A stretch of 34,420 bases of DNA, taken from positions 1-34,420 of the forward strand of contig NZ_JBBEOI010000017.1 of assembly GCF_037860755.1 (NCBI RefSeq). Direction: 5' to 3'. The notes below the pieces were generated by a model that saw only the letters and a list, made by a program, of their open reading frames with translations, made no database searches and was not told the origin of the DNA. Origin of the DNA: Aquipuribacter hungaricus (lineage in GTDB: Bacteria > Actinomycetota > Actinomycetes > Actinomycetales > JBBAYJ01). A program made the position numbers and the translations under genes. Of the stretch, positions 19,496 to 28,851 are shown in pieces (position 1 is the first letter of the stretch; every line of letters begins with the position of its first letter).

Positions 19496-22400
19496 GTGAC
19501 AACCCACACCACCCGGGGACGGCGCGTCGTCGCCGTCCTCGCCGGCGCGGCCACCGCTGCCGCCGGTGCTGTCGCCGTCACCGCACCGGCGACCGCCGAA
19601 CCCCTGCCGTACACCGACGGCAGCTACGTCGTCCTGCTCGACGACCCCGCGCTGGCCTCCTACACCGGTGGCATCCCCGGTCTCGAGGCGACCCGGCCCG
19701 GGGCGGGGGAGTCCGTCGACCTGACCGGCGCCGCCGCGAAGGAGTACGCCGGCTACCTCGCCGACACCCAGGCCGACCTGCTGGCCGCCGTGGACGCCGA
19801 GGCCACGTACACCTACCAGGTCGCCTTCAACGGCTTCGCGGCCGAGCTCGACGGCGCCCGCGCCACCAAGCTGGCCGGGCTGCCGGGCGTGCGCGCCGTG
19901 CTCCCGGACGAGGAGCGCTCCCTCGACACCGTGCAGACCCCGGACATCCTGGGCCTCACCGGCGACGACGGCGTGTGGGCGGACCTCGGCGGCACCGACG
20001 CCGCGGGCGAGGGCGTCGTGGTCGGCGTCGTCGACTCCGGCGTCTGGCCCGAGAACCCCTCCTTCGCGGGGGCGAGCCTGCGCCAGGGCAAGGCACCGCT
20101 CACCGACGGCAAGGGCCGCGCGGTCAGCCGCAACCCGCTCATGGGCAAGCCGTTCATCACGCCCGCGGGCGAGGTCGTCATGCGCAAGGCCGACGGCACC
20201 CTGTTCCGCGGGGCCTGCCAGACCGGCGAGGCCTGGGACTCGGCGACGCTGTGCAACGACAAGCTCATCACCGCCCGCTACTTCGCCGACAGCTTCCTGC
20301 GGACCGTGCCGGCCGCGAACCGGGCCGAGTTCGAGTTCATCTCCGCGCGCGACGGCGACGGCCACGGCTCCCACACCGCCTCCACGGCGGCCGGCAACGA
20401 CGGCGTGCCGATGAGCATCGACGGCCAGGACCTGGGCGAGGGCTCGGGCATGGCGCCCGGCGCCAAGCTCGCCGTCTACAAGGTGTGCTGGGAGGACGAC
20501 GACCCGGACACCGGCGGCTGCTACACCGCGGACTCGGTCAAGGCGATCGACCAGGCCGTCAAGGACGGCGTCGACGTCCTCAACTTCTCGATCTCCGGCT
20601 CCACCACGACGGTCGTCGACGCGGTCGAGCTGGCGTTCTACAACGCCGCCAACGCCGGCGTCTTCGTCGCCGCCTCGGCCGGCAACTCCGGCCCCGGCGC
20701 CTCGACCGTCGCGCACAACAGCCCGTGGGTGACCACGGTCGCCGCCACGACGTTCAAGCGCGACGAGGCCACCGTCCTGCTCGGCGACGGCACCCGTCAC
20801 AAGGGCGCCTCCGTCACCCGCACCGGTCTGCCGTCCTCGCCTCTCGTGCTGTCGACCGCGGCCCTGCTCGCCGGCCGGCCCGCCGAGGAGGCGCGCCTGT
20901 GCTACCCCGGCGCCCTCGACCCCGCCGTCGTCACCGGCACCGTCGTGGTCTGCGACCGCGGCGTCACCGACCGGGTCTCCAAGTCCGCGGCCGTCAGGGC
21001 CGCCGGCGGTATCGGCATGGTCCTCACCAACACCGCGCCGGGCAGCCTCGACCCCGACTTCCACGCGGTCCCCACGGTCCACGTCGACGAGGTCGCCGGT
21101 GCGGCGATCAAGGCGTACGTGCGCAGCACCGCCGGCGCCACGGCGGCCCTCGAGGCCGGCGACACGACCGGCGGCACGCCCACGCCGGTCCCGCAGGCCG
21201 CGGGCTTCTCCTCGCGCGGCCCGGCGCTGTCCAGCGGCAGCGACCTGCTCAAGCCCGACATCACCGCGCCCGGCGTGGCGGTCGTCGCGGCCTACGCGCC
21301 CGGCGCCACCGGCAACAGCTTCAACGCCATCTCGGGCACCTCGATGTCCAGCCCGCACGTCGCCGGCCTGGCCGCGCTCGTGCTCGGCGAGAACCCGCTC
21401 TGGCACCCCAGCGTCGTCAAGTCCGCGATGATGACCACCGCGGTCGACATCCTCGGCGCGGACGGTGCCCCCGCCACCGACCCGTTCGCCCAGGGCGCCG
21501 GGTTCGTCAACCCGTCCTCGATGTTCTCGCCGGGGCTCGTGCTGCCGGCCGACGAGGACGACTGGGGCGGCTTCTACGCCGGCCAGGGGCTGCAGCTCGG
21601 CGACACCGGCGAGGAGTTCGAGCCGGTAGAGCCGTCGGACCTCAACTACCCCTCGGTCGCCATCGGCCAGCAGGCCGGCCCGCAGACCGTGACGCGCACG
21701 TTCCAGGCCCTGCAGGCCGGGACCTGGACGGTCGACGCGGACGTGCCCGGCTACGAGGTGAGCAGCTCGGTCGCCACGGTGACCGGGAACGCGGGCGGGA
21801 AGAGGACCACCTCCGTCGACTTCACGTTCACCCGCACCGACGCCGACCTCGCGCAGTTCGCCACCGGCTTCATCACCCTGACCGGGCCCACCACGGTCCG
21901 GATGCCGGTCGCCCTGCGCCCGGTCTCCGTCGCCGCCCCGGCCGAGGTGGAGGCCGCCGTCGCCGACGGCTCCGTCGAGATCACGGTCACCGCCGGCTTC
22001 GACGGCGAGCTCGACCTCACCTCGCAGGGCCTCGCCGAGGGCGTCACCCGCACGGGGACCATCGCGGCCACGGTGCGCTCGGCGTCGGTCTCCGAGGTCC
22101 CGGCCGGGACGTCGCTGGCCCGGTTCGACCTGGACTCGGCCGACGACGCCGGGGACTTCGACCTGGTCGTCTACCGGATGAACGACGCCGGCACCGCCCT
22201 GGTCGCGGTCGCCGGTCAGTCCGCGACCGGTGCCGCCGACGAGCGGGTCGACCTGCTCGACCCCGCCCCGGGGCTGTACTACTCGGTGGTCGAGAACTAC
22301 GCCAACGCCCCCGGCGCGACCACCGGTGCGTTCTCGTTCACGACCTACGCGGTGACCCCGTCGACCACGCTCGGCGGGTTCACCACCGAGCCCGGGTCGC

Positions 22401-22528
22401 TCACGGTCACCGCCGGCGAGGACGCCACGTACGACGCGGTCTGGTCCGGGCTCGAGCCCGGCTCCCGCTACCTCGGCTGGGTCGCCTACGAGGGCGCGCT
22501 CGCACCCACGGTGGTGACGGTCGGCTGA
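19496..22528 (+). CDS. Secreted subtilisin-like serine protease (S8) with PA domain
   Basis: GTG 19496 follows AAGGAG by 9 nt and opens a 1010-residue protein. A signal peptide (about 1-34, ending ATAEP) is followed by an I9-type inhibitor propeptide (about 42-145, YVVLLDDP ... FNGFAAEL). The catalytic domain has D180 (GVVDSGVWPE), H290 (DGHGSHTAST), oxyanion N397 (SAGNSGPGAS) and S616 (GTSMSSPHVAGL). A PA domain is inserted at about 445-545 (GTVVVCDRGV ... VPTVHVDE), as in large pyrolysin-like subtilases, followed by beta-rich fibronectin-like C-terminal domains (about 690-1010). All catalytic residues are present. It is likely an extracellular nutritional or processing protease. A strong terminator follows. 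Confidence 0.95.
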   Translation: MTTHTTRGRRVVAVLAGAATAAAGAVAVTAPATAEPLPYTDGSYVVLLDDPALASYTGGIPGLEATRPGAGESVDLTGAAAKEYAGYLADTQADLLAAVDAEATYTYQVAFNGFAAELDGARATKLAGLPGVRAVLPDEERSLDTVQTPDILGLTGDDGVWADLGGTDAAGEGVVVGVVDSGVWPENPSFAGASLRQGKAPLTDGKGRAVSRNPLMGKPFITPAGEVVMRKADGTLFRGACQTGEAWDSATLCNDKLITARYFADSFLRTVPAANRAEFEFISARDGDGHGSHTASTAAGNDGVPMSIDGQDLGEGSGMAPGAKLAVYKVCWEDDDPDTGGCYTADSVKAIDQAVKDGVDVLNFSISGSTTTVVDAVELAFYNAANAGVFVAASAGNSGPGASTVAHNSPWVTTVAATTFKRDEATVLLGDGTRHKGASVTRTGLPSSPLVLSTAALLAGRPAEEARLCYPGALDPAVVTGTVVVCDRGVTDRVSKSAAVRAAGGIGMVLTNTAPGSLDPDFHAVPTVHVDEVAGAAIKAYVRSTAGATAALEAGDTTGGTPTPVPQAAGFSSRGPALSSGSDLLKPDITAPGVAVVAAYAPGATGNSFNAISGTSMSSPHVAGLAALVLGENPLWHPSVVKSAMMTTAVDILGADGAPATDPFAQGAGFVNPSSMFSPGLVLPADEDDWGGFYAGQGLQLGDTGEEFEPVEPSDLNYPSVAIGQQAGPQTVTRTFQALQAGTWTVDADVPGYEVSSSVATVTGNAGGKRTTSVDFTFTRTDADLAQFATGFITLTGPTTVRMPVALRPVSVAAPAEVEAAVADGSVEITVTAGFDGELDLTSQGLAEGVTRTGTIAATVRSASVSEVPAGTSLARFDLDSADDAGDFDLVVYRMNDAGTALVAVAGQSATGAADERVDLLDPAPGLYYSVVENYANAPGATTGAFSFTTYAVTPSTTLGGFTTEPGSLTVTAGEDATYDAVWSGLEPGSRYLGWVAYEGALAPTVVTVG

Positions 22529-22543
22529 CCCCTCCCGTCCCGC

Positions 22544-22585
22544 ACGCCGCGGCCCCCCGTCCTGCTGGGCGGGGGGCCGCGGCGT
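22544..22585 (+). terminator. Terminator of the subtilase gene
   Basis: A perfect 15-bp stem, ACGCCGCGGCCCCCC (22544-22558) with GGGGGGCCGCGGCGT (22571-22585), and a 12-nt loop, 16 nt after the subtilase stop. It insulates the arabinose operon. Confidence 0.85.
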
Positions 22586-22621
22586 CGGTGGCGGTCGTGG
22601 CGCGCAGCCCTCGTGCGCTGC

Positions 22622-22638
22622 TATGTTCACGTTCACAT
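22622..22638 (+). promoter_or_regulatory. LacI-type operator over the -10 of the ara operon
   Basis: ATGTTCACGTTCACAT (22623-22638) is a 12-of-16 palindrome (ATGT..AC|GT..ACAT) with the central CG of LacI-family operators. A -10-like TATGTT (22622-22627) overlaps it, so bound repressor would block RNA polymerase. It lies 43 nt before the repressor start. No clear -35 box is seen. Confidence 0.6.
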
Positions 22639-22681
22639 CAGGGGCCGGCAGCCCCGACCGGACGACACGACGAGGTGCCGT

Positions 22682-23749
22682 ATGAGCAGCACGAGCCGCC
22701 CCGCGGCGCCGGGGCTGCACGACGTCGCCCGCCTGGCGGGGGTCTCGCACCAGACCGTCTCCCGCGTGCTCAACGACCGCCCCCACGTCAGGCCCGACAC
22801 CCGGGCGCGGGTGGAGCGCGCGGTCGCCGAGCTCGGCTACCGCCCCAACGTCGCCGCGCGGACGCTGGTCACCCGGCGCGCGACCACGCTCGGCATCGTC
22901 GCCGTCCGCACCACGTACTTCGGCCCCGCCAGCCTGCTGGCCGCCATCGAGCAGGCCGCGCGCGCCGAGGGGTGGTTCGTCAGCATCGTCGCCCTGCAGG
23001 ACCTCGACGGTCCCGCGCTGGCCGGCGCGCTCGACCAGCTGCAGCAGCTCGCGGTCGCGGGCGTCGTCGTCATCGCCCCGCAGCGCTCGGCCGCCCAGGA
23101 GCTGCGCGAGCGGCCGCCCGTGGTCCCGGTCGTCGCCGTCGACGGCGGGCTCGAGGCCGACCTGCCGGTGGTCTGCGTCGACCAGGCCGCCGGGGCGCGC
23201 GTGCTCACCGAGCACCTGCTGGGCCTCGGGCACCGCACGGTGCACCACGTCGCCGGCCCCGAGGGCTGGCTCGACGCCGAGCAGCGTGTCGCCGGCTGGT
23301 CGGGCGCGCTGCAGGACGCCGGGGCCCCCGTGCCCCCGACCGTCCGGGGGGACTGGACCCCGGCGTCGGGGTACGCCGCCGGCCTGGCGCTCGCCGTCGA
23401 CCCCGAGGTCACCGCCGTCTTCGCCGGCAACGACCAGATGGCCCTCGGGGTGGTCCGGGCGCTGCAGGCCTGCCGCCGGCGCGTGCCGCAGGACGTCAGC
23501 GTCGTCGGCTTCGACGACGTGCCCGAGGCCGAGTTCGTCGGTCCCGGCCTGACGACCATCCACCAGAACTTCGCCGAGGTCGGCCGCCGGAGCATCCGGC
23601 ACCTGCTGGCCCTCGTCCACGGCGGGCAGGCGCCGCCGGACGGCGTCGTCGCCCCCGAGCTCGTCGTCCGCGACAGCACCGGCCCCCCACCAGCCCACGC
23701 ACCCCACCGCACAGCCCCAGGACCGCACGAGAGGACCAGCGCACCATGA
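22682..23749 (+). CDS. LacI-family repressor of the arabinose operon
   Basis: The 355-residue product has the LacI helix-turn-helix at about residues 11-58 (GLHDVARLAGVSHQTVSRVL, hinge region YRPNVAARTLVTRR) and a periplasmic-binding-like sugar domain (TLGIVAVRTTYFGP; VFAGNDQMALGVVRAL; VSVVGFDDVPEAEFVGPGLT). ATG 22682 follows GAGGTG at good spacing. The stop overlaps the araB start (ATGA). As first gene downstream of its own probable operator, it should repress itself and araBDA until L-arabinose or a derivative binds. It acts as the araR equivalent of this operon, although it belongs to the LacI rather than the GntR/LacI hybrid AraR type. The C-terminal ~25 residues are Pro/His-rich. Confidence 0.9.
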   Translation: MSSTSRPAAPGLHDVARLAGVSHQTVSRVLNDRPHVRPDTRARVERAVAELGYRPNVAARTLVTRRATTLGIVAVRTTYFGPASLLAAIEQAARAEGWFVSIVALQDLDGPALAGALDQLQQLAVAGVVVIAPQRSAAQELRERPPVVPVVAVDGGLEADLPVVCVDQAAGARVLTEHLLGLGHRTVHHVAGPEGWLDAEQRVAGWSGALQDAGAPVPPTVRGDWTPASGYAAGLALAVDPEVTAVFAGNDQMALGVVRALQACRRRVPQDVSVVGFDDVPEAEFVGPGLTTIHQNFAEVGRRSIRHLLALVHGGQAPPDGVVAPELVVRDSTGPPPAHAPHRTAPGPHERTSAP

Positions 23750-25491
23750 GCGAGCACAGCACGGGGGCACCCCCCGTCGAGCAGGACCAGGACACCTACG
23801 TCGTCGGCGTCGACTACGGCACCCTCAGCGGCCGCGCCGTCGTCGTCCGGGTGCGCGACGGCGCCCAGCTCGGCACCGCCGTCACGCCGTACGCCCACGA
23901 GGTCATGGAGCGCGAGCTCGCCCCGACCGGTGCCGCGCTGCCGCCGGACTGGGCGCTGCAGGTCCCCCAGGACTACGTGGCGGTGCTCAAGGAGTCCGTG
24001 CCGGCCGCGCTCGCGGCCTCCGGCGTCGACCCCTCGCGGGTGGTCGGGATCGCCACGGACTTCACCGCGTGCACCGTGCTGCCCGTCCTGGCCGACGGCA
24101 CCCCGCTGTGCGAGGTCGAGGGCTTCGAGGACCGGCCCCACGCCTACGTCAAGCTGTGGAAGCACCACGCCGCCCAGTCCCACGCCGACCGGATCAACGA
24201 GCTCGCGCACGCCCGCGGCGAGTCCTGGATCGGCCGCTACGGCGGGAAGATCTCCAGCGAGTGGGAGTACGCCAAGGCGCTGCAGCTGCTCGAGGAGGAC
24301 CGCGAGGTCTACGACCGGATGGACGCCTGGGTCGAGGCGGCCGACTGGATCGTCTGGCAGCTGTGCGGCAGCTACGTCCGCAACGCCTGCACGGCCGGCT
24401 ACAAGGGGATCTACCAGGACGGGCAGTACCCGTCGCGCGACTACCTGGCCGCGCTGCACCCCGACTTCGCCTCCTTCGCCGAGGACAAGCTCGACGCCAC
24501 GATCGGCCAGCTCGGCGAGCGCGCCGGCGGGCTCACCGCGGAGGCCGCTGCCTGGACCGGGCTGCCCGAGGGCATCGCCGTCGCCGTCGGCAACGTCGAC
24601 GCCCACGTCACCGCCCCGGCCGCGCAGGCCGTCGGCCCCGGCCAGATGGTCGCGATCATGGGCACGTCCACCTGCCACGTCATGAACTCCGACGTCCTCG
24701 CCGAGGTCGACGGGATGTGCGGTGTCGTCGAGGGCGGCATCAGCCCCGGCGCCTACGGCTACGAGGCCGGCCAGAGCGGCGTCGGCGACATCTTCGGCTG
24801 GTTCGTCCGCAGCCAGGTCCCCGCGTCCTACGAGGCGGCCGCCCAGGCCGCCGGCCAGGACGTCCACGAGCACCTCACCAGCCTGGCCGCGGCCCAGGAG
24901 GTCGGGCAGCACGGCCTCGTGGTGCTGGACTGGCACAACGGCAACCGGTCGGTCCTCGTCGACCACTCCCTGTCCGGCGTCGTCGTCGGCCAGACGCTGC
25001 AGACCCAGCCCGAGGACACCTACCGGGCCCTGCTCGAGGCGACGGCCTTCGGTACCCGGACCATCGTCGAGGCCTTCGAGGCCGCCGGCGTCGCGGTGAC
25101 CGAGCTCGTCGTCGCGGGCGGGCTGCTCAAGAACCCGCTGCTCATGCAGATCTATGCCGACGTGTGCCGCCGGCCGCTGAGCCTGCTCGACGTCGACCAG
25201 GGCCCTGCCCTGGGCTCGGCCATCCACGCCGCGGTCGCGGCGGGGGAGTACCCGGACGTCCACGCGGCCTCCGCGGCGATGGGCAAGGTCGTCCGCGGCG
25301 CCTACACGCCGGACCCGGCGCGCGCCGACGCCTACGACGAGCTGTTCGCGGAGTACACGCTGCTCCACGACTACTTCGGCCGCGGCGGCAACGACGTCAT
25401 GAAGCGGCTGCGCGCCCTGCGGACGAGGGCGCACGGCGCCCGCACCCCGGACGCTGTCGTCGTCGACGAGGTCGAGGCGGCGGTCCGGTGA
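23746..25491 (+). CDS. araB: L-ribulokinase
   Basis: The 581-residue product phosphorylates L-ribulose to L-ribulose-5-phosphate. It is an FGGY kinase: [18 protein letters not shown] near the N-terminus, [55 protein letters not shown] and [16 protein letters not shown], all diagnostic for AraB. The length is typical. GAGAGGACC precedes the ATG, which overlaps the lacI stop; its own stop overlaps the araD start (GTGA). Confidence 0.97.
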   Translation: MSEHSTGAPPVEQDQDTYVVGVDYGTLSGRAVVVRVRDGAQLGTAVTPYAHEVMERELAPTGAALPPDWALQVPQDYVAVLKESVPAALAASGVDPSRVVGIATDFTACTVLPVLADGTPLCEVEGFEDRPHAYVKLWKHHAAQSHADRINELAHARGESWIGRYGGKISSEWEYAKALQLLEEDREVYDRMDAWVEAADWIVWQLCGSYVRNACTAGYKGIYQDGQYPSRDYLAALHPDFASFAEDKLDATIGQLGERAGGLTAEAAAWTGLPEGIAVAVGNVDAHVTAPAAQAVGPGQMVAIMGTSTCHVMNSDVLAEVDGMCGVVEGGISPGAYGYEAGQSGVGDIFGWFVRSQVPASYEAAAQAAGQDVHEHLTSLAAAQEVGQHGLVVLDWHNGNRSVLVDHSLSGVVVGQTLQTQPEDTYRALLEATAFGTRTIVEAFEAAGVAVTELVVAGGLLKNPLLMQIYADVCRRPLSLLDVDQGPALGSAIHAAVAAGEYPDVHAASAAMGKVVRGAYTPDPARADAYDELFAEYTLLHDYFGRGGNDVMKRLRALRTRAHGARTPDAVVVDEVEAAVR

Positions 25492-26213
25492 GCACCGCCG
25501 AGCTGCTGCAGACGCTGCGCCGCCAGGTCTCCGACCTGCACCGCGAGCTGGTCCGCTACGACCTCGTCGCCTGGACGGCCGGGAACGTGTCCGGCCGCGT
25601 CCCGGGCGAGGACCTCATGGTCATCAAGCCCAGCGGGGTCTCCTACGACGACCTCACGCCGGAGTCGATGATCGTCTGCGACCTCGACGGCACGGTGGTC
25701 GAGGGCGACCTCAGCCCGTCCAGCGACACCGCGGCGCACGCCTACGTGTACCGCCACATGCCCGACGTCGGCGGGGTGGTGCACACCCACTCCACGTACG
25801 CGGCGGCCTGGGCGGCGCGCGCCGAGCCGGTGCCGTGCGTGCTCACCGCCATGGCCGACGAGTTCGGTGGGCCGATCCCGATCGGGCCGTTCGCCCTCAT
25901 CGGCGACGACTCCATCGGCCGCGGCATCGTCCAGACCCTCCAGGGGCACCGCTCGCCCGCGGTGATCATGCAGAACCACGGCGTCTTCTCCATCGGCAAG
26001 GACGCCCGCGCGGCCGTCAAGGCGGCCGTCATGTGCGAGGACGTGTCGCGCAGCGTCCACCTCGCGCGGGTGCTCGGGCCCGTCGTGCCGATCGCCCAGG
26101 CCGACATCGACAGGCTGTACGACCGCTACCAGAACGTCTACGGGCAGCAGCCCACGGACGCCCCCCCGACCGAGGACGAGGCCGTCCCCGCCGCACCGAA
26201 GGAGCACGCATGA
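25488..26213 (+). CDS. araD: L-ribulose-5-phosphate 4-epimerase
   Basis: The 241-residue product converts L-ribulose-5-phosphate to D-xylulose-5-phosphate, which enters the pentose phosphate pathway. It is a class II aldolase-fold enzyme: [23 protein letters not shown], the zinc ligands H99-T-H101 in [10 protein letters not shown] and H164 in MQNHGVF are present. GTG 25488 overlaps the araB stop. The C-terminal tail (about 220-241) is acidic and Pro-rich. Its stop overlaps the araA start. Confidence 0.96.
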   Translation: MSTAELLQTLRRQVSDLHRELVRYDLVAWTAGNVSGRVPGEDLMVIKPSGVSYDDLTPESMIVCDLDGTVVEGDLSPSSDTAAHAYVYRHMPDVGGVVHTHSTYAAAWAARAEPVPCVLTAMADEFGGPIPIGPFALIGDDSIGRGIVQTLQGHRSPAVIMQNHGVFSIGKDARAAVKAAVMCEDVSRSVHLARVLGPVVPIAQADIDRLYDRYQNVYGQQPTDAPPTEDEAVPAAPKEHA

Positions 26214-27721
26214 GCAGCCCGCTGCAGTCCCCCGAGCGGGAGGTCTGGTTCCTCACCGGGAGCCAGGGCCTGTACGGCCCGGAGACCCTCGACCAGGTCG
26301 CCGAGCAGTCCCGCGCCATCGCCGAGGAGCTCGGCGCCAGCCCGGAGATCGCCGTGCGCGTGGTGTGGAAGCCGGTGCTCACCGACTCCGACGCCATCGA
26401 GCGCGTCGCCATGGAGGCCAACGCCGACCGCGCCTGCGTCGGGGTCATCGCCTGGATGCACACGTTCTCGCCCGCGCGGATGTGGATCGCCGGGCTGGAC
26501 GCGCTGCGCACCCCGCTGCTGCACCTGCACACGCAGGCCAACGTGTCGCTGCCGTGGCAGACGATCGACATGGACTTCATGAACCTCAACCAGGCCGCCC
26601 ACGGCGACCGGGAGTTCGGCTACATCCAGACCCGGCTCGGCGTGGTCCGCAAGACCGTCGCCGGCCACGTCAGCGACCCCCGCGTGCAGCAGCGCGTCGG
26701 GGTGTGGACCCGGGCCGCCTGCGCCTGGGCCGAGGGCCGCTCGCTGCACCTGGCGCGCTTCGGCGACACCATGCGCGACGTCGCCGTCACCGAGGGGGAC
26801 CGGACCGAGGCGCAGTGGCGCTGGGGCGTCACGGTCAACGGCTACGCCGTCACCGACCTGGCCGCCGCCGTCCACGACAGCGCGGACGCCGACGTCGACA
26901 CCCTGGTCGCGGAGTACGAGGACCTCTACGACGTGGCGCCGGAGCTGCGCCGCGGCGGGGAGCGCCACGACGCGCTGCGGTACTCCGCGGCGATCGAGCT
27001 GGGCCTGCGCCGGATGCTGGAGGAGTCCGGCAGCCGCGCGTTCACGTCGAACTTCGAGGACCTCGCGTCGCTGCGGCAGCTGCCCGGCATGGCGGTCCAG
27101 CGGCTCATGGCCGACGGATACGGCTTCGCGGGCGAGGGCGACTGGAAGACCGCCGCCCTGCTCCGCCTGCTCAAGGTCGCCAGCGAGGGCCGCCCCGGCG
27201 GCACCTCGTTCATGGAGGACTACACGTACCACCTGGGCCCGGGCCCGCAGCGGATCCTCGGGGCGCACATGCTCGAGGTGTGCCCGACGATCGCCGCCGG
27301 CACCCCCCGCGTGGAGATCCACCCGCTCGGCATCGGCGGCAAGGAGGACCCGGTCCGCATGGTGTTCTCCGCCGTCACCGGCCCCGGCGTGGTCGCCGGC
27401 CTGTCCGACATGGGCGACCGGTTCCGCCTGGTCGCCAACGAGGTCACCCTCGTCGAGCCGGACGAGCCGCTGCGCTCGCTGCCCGTCGCGTGCGCGGTGT
27501 GGGAGCCGCACCCCGACCTCGGCACCTCCGCCGAGGCCTGGATCATGGCCGGCGCCCCGCACCACACGGTGCTGTCGACCGCGATCACCGTCGAGGAGAT
27601 CCATGACCTCGCCGAGCTGGCCCGCACCGAGCTCGTCGTCATCGACAAGGACACGACGCCCCGCGGCTTCGCCAAGGAGCTCCGCTGGAACGCCGCGGCC
27701 CTGTCGGGCGGGTACCGCTGA
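26210..27721 (+). CDS. araA: L-arabinose isomerase
   Basis: The 503-residue product isomerises L-arabinose to L-ribulose, the first step of the pathway. The opening [20 protein letters not shown] and [12 protein letters not shown] are signatures of AraA. The metal and catalytic positions match E. coli AraA with an offset of about 3: E309 (GEGDWKTA), E336 (FMEDYTYH), H353 (LGAHMLEV) and H452 (GAPHHTVLS). GAAGGAG precedes ATG 26210. The stop TGA shares its A with the ATG of the next gene. Confidence 0.97.
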   Translation: MSSPLQSPEREVWFLTGSQGLYGPETLDQVAEQSRAIAEELGASPEIAVRVVWKPVLTDSDAIERVAMEANADRACVGVIAWMHTFSPARMWIAGLDALRTPLLHLHTQANVSLPWQTIDMDFMNLNQAAHGDREFGYIQTRLGVVRKTVAGHVSDPRVQQRVGVWTRAACAWAEGRSLHLARFGDTMRDVAVTEGDRTEAQWRWGVTVNGYAVTDLAAAVHDSADADVDTLVAEYEDLYDVAPELRRGGERHDALRYSAAIELGLRRMLEESGSRAFTSNFEDLASLRQLPGMAVQRLMADGYGFAGEGDWKTAALLRLLKVASEGRPGGTSFMEDYTYHLGPGPQRILGAHMLEVCPTIAAGTPRVEIHPLGIGGKEDPVRMVFSAVTGPGVVAGLSDMGDRFRLVANEVTLVEPDEPLRSLPVACAVWEPHPDLGTSAEAWIMAGAPHHTVLSTAITVEEIHDLAELARTELVVIDKDTTPRGFAKELRWNAAALSGGYR

Positions 27722-28755
27722 TGCGCTACCGCACCCTGGGCGGCAGCGGCTGCTCGGTCTCCGTGCTCGCGCTGGGGACCATGACGTTCGGCCGCGAGAC
27801 GGACGAGGCGGGCTCGGTCGAGCAGCTCGACGCGTTCGTCGCGGCGGGCGGCACGTTCGTCGACACCGCCGACGTGTACTCCGGCACCGAGTCTGAGGCC
27901 ATCGTCGGGCGCTGGCTCGCCTCGGCCCCCGCCGAGGTCCGTTCCCAGGTCGTGCTCGCGACCAAGGGGCGCTTCCCCACCGGCCCGGGCCCCAACGACC
28001 TGGGCCTGTCGCGCCGGCACCTGCAGACCGCGCTCGACGCGTCGCTGCGACGGCTGCAGGTGGAGACCGTGGACCTGTACCAGGTGCACGCCTGGGACGC
28101 GCTGACCCCGGTCGAGGAAACCCTCCGCTTCCTCGACGACGCGGTGTCGGCGGGCAAGATCCGCTACGTCGGGCTGTCCAACTACACGGGCTGGCAGCTC
28201 ACCAAGGCCGTGGAGCGGAGCCGGCAGCACGGCTGGGCGCCGCCGGTCACACTGCAGCCGCAGTACAACCTGCTCGCCCGCGAGATCGAGTGGGAGGTCG
28301 TGCCTGCCTGCCTGGACGCCGGTCTCGGCCTGCTGCCGTGGTCGCCGCTGGGCGGCGGGTGGCTGACCGGCAAGTACACCCGCGGCTCGCGCCCGGAGGG
28401 GGAGACCCGTCTCGGCGAGAACCCGGAGGCCGGTGTCGAGGGCTGGTCGCGGCGCTCGTCGGTCGAGCGCACCTGGGACGTCGTGGACGCGGTCCGCGAG
28501 GTCGCGGCGGCGCACGACGTGCCGATGGGGCAGGTGGCGCTGGCGTGGCTGCTCGGCCGGCCCGCGGTCACCTCGGTCATCCTCGGCGCCCGGACCACGG
28601 CGCAGCTGACCGAGAACCTCGGCAGCGTCGACCTGGAGCTCACCGAGGACGAGGTCGCCCGGCTCGACGCCGCCAGCGACCCCGAGGTGGGGGACTACCC
28701 CTACGGCGAGCCCGGCGTGCAGCAGCGGCACCGGAAGATCGAGGGCGGGCGCTGA
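27721..28755 (+). CDS. Aldo/keto reductase
   Basis: The 344-residue product is a TIM-barrel NADPH-dependent reductase. The catalytic tetrad is present as D48 and Y53 (FVDTADVYSG), K82 (VLATKGRF) and H123 (LYQVHAWD); IRYVGLSNYTGWQ and GARTTAQLTENL are typical of the YajO/Tas-like (AKR11/12) branch. The start overlaps the araA stop by one base (TGATG), so it is translated from the same mRNA and is last in the operon. It is not part of the standard arabinose isomerase pathway; a sugar aldehyde or ketose side reaction is possible but unproved. Confidence 0.9.
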   Translation: MRYRTLGGSGCSVSVLALGTMTFGRETDEAGSVEQLDAFVAAGGTFVDTADVYSGTESEAIVGRWLASAPAEVRSQVVLATKGRFPTGPGPNDLGLSRRHLQTALDASLRRLQVETVDLYQVHAWDALTPVEETLRFLDDAVSAGKIRYVGLSNYTGWQLTKAVERSRQHGWAPPVTLQPQYNLLAREIEWEVVPACLDAGLGLLPWSPLGGGWLTGKYTRGSRPEGETRLGENPEAGVEGWSRRSSVERTWDVVDAVREVAAAHDVPMGQVALAWLLGRPAVTSVILGARTTAQLTENLGSVDLELTEDEVARLDAASDPEVGDYPYGEPGVQQRHRKIEGGR

Positions 28756-28779
28756 CGCGACCGGCCGTCCCGACCAGCT

Positions 28780-28834
28780 GAGGGCGGGGTCCCTCCCCGG
28801 CACGCCGCGCGTGCCGGGGCGCGACCCCGCCCTC
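28780..28834. terminator. Nested two-way terminator
   Basis: An outer stem GAGGGCGGGGTC (28780-28791) / GACCCCGCCCTC (28823-28834) encloses an inner perfect stem CCCCGGCACGC (28795-28805) / GCGTGCCGGGG (28809-28819) with a 3-nt loop. It lies between convergent genes, 25 nt after the aldo/keto reductase and 18 nt after the binding-protein gene on the other strand, so it can serve both. Confidence 0.88.
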
Positions 28835-28851
28835 GTCCGTGGGTCAGGGGG

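Noticed and set aside
19388-23770. A 1460-codon minus-strand frame opposite the subtilase
   Set aside because: No motif, Arg/Gly/Val-rich composition, no start signals; it is the antisense shadow of the subtilase and lacI genes, which have clear catalytic and DNA-binding motifs.
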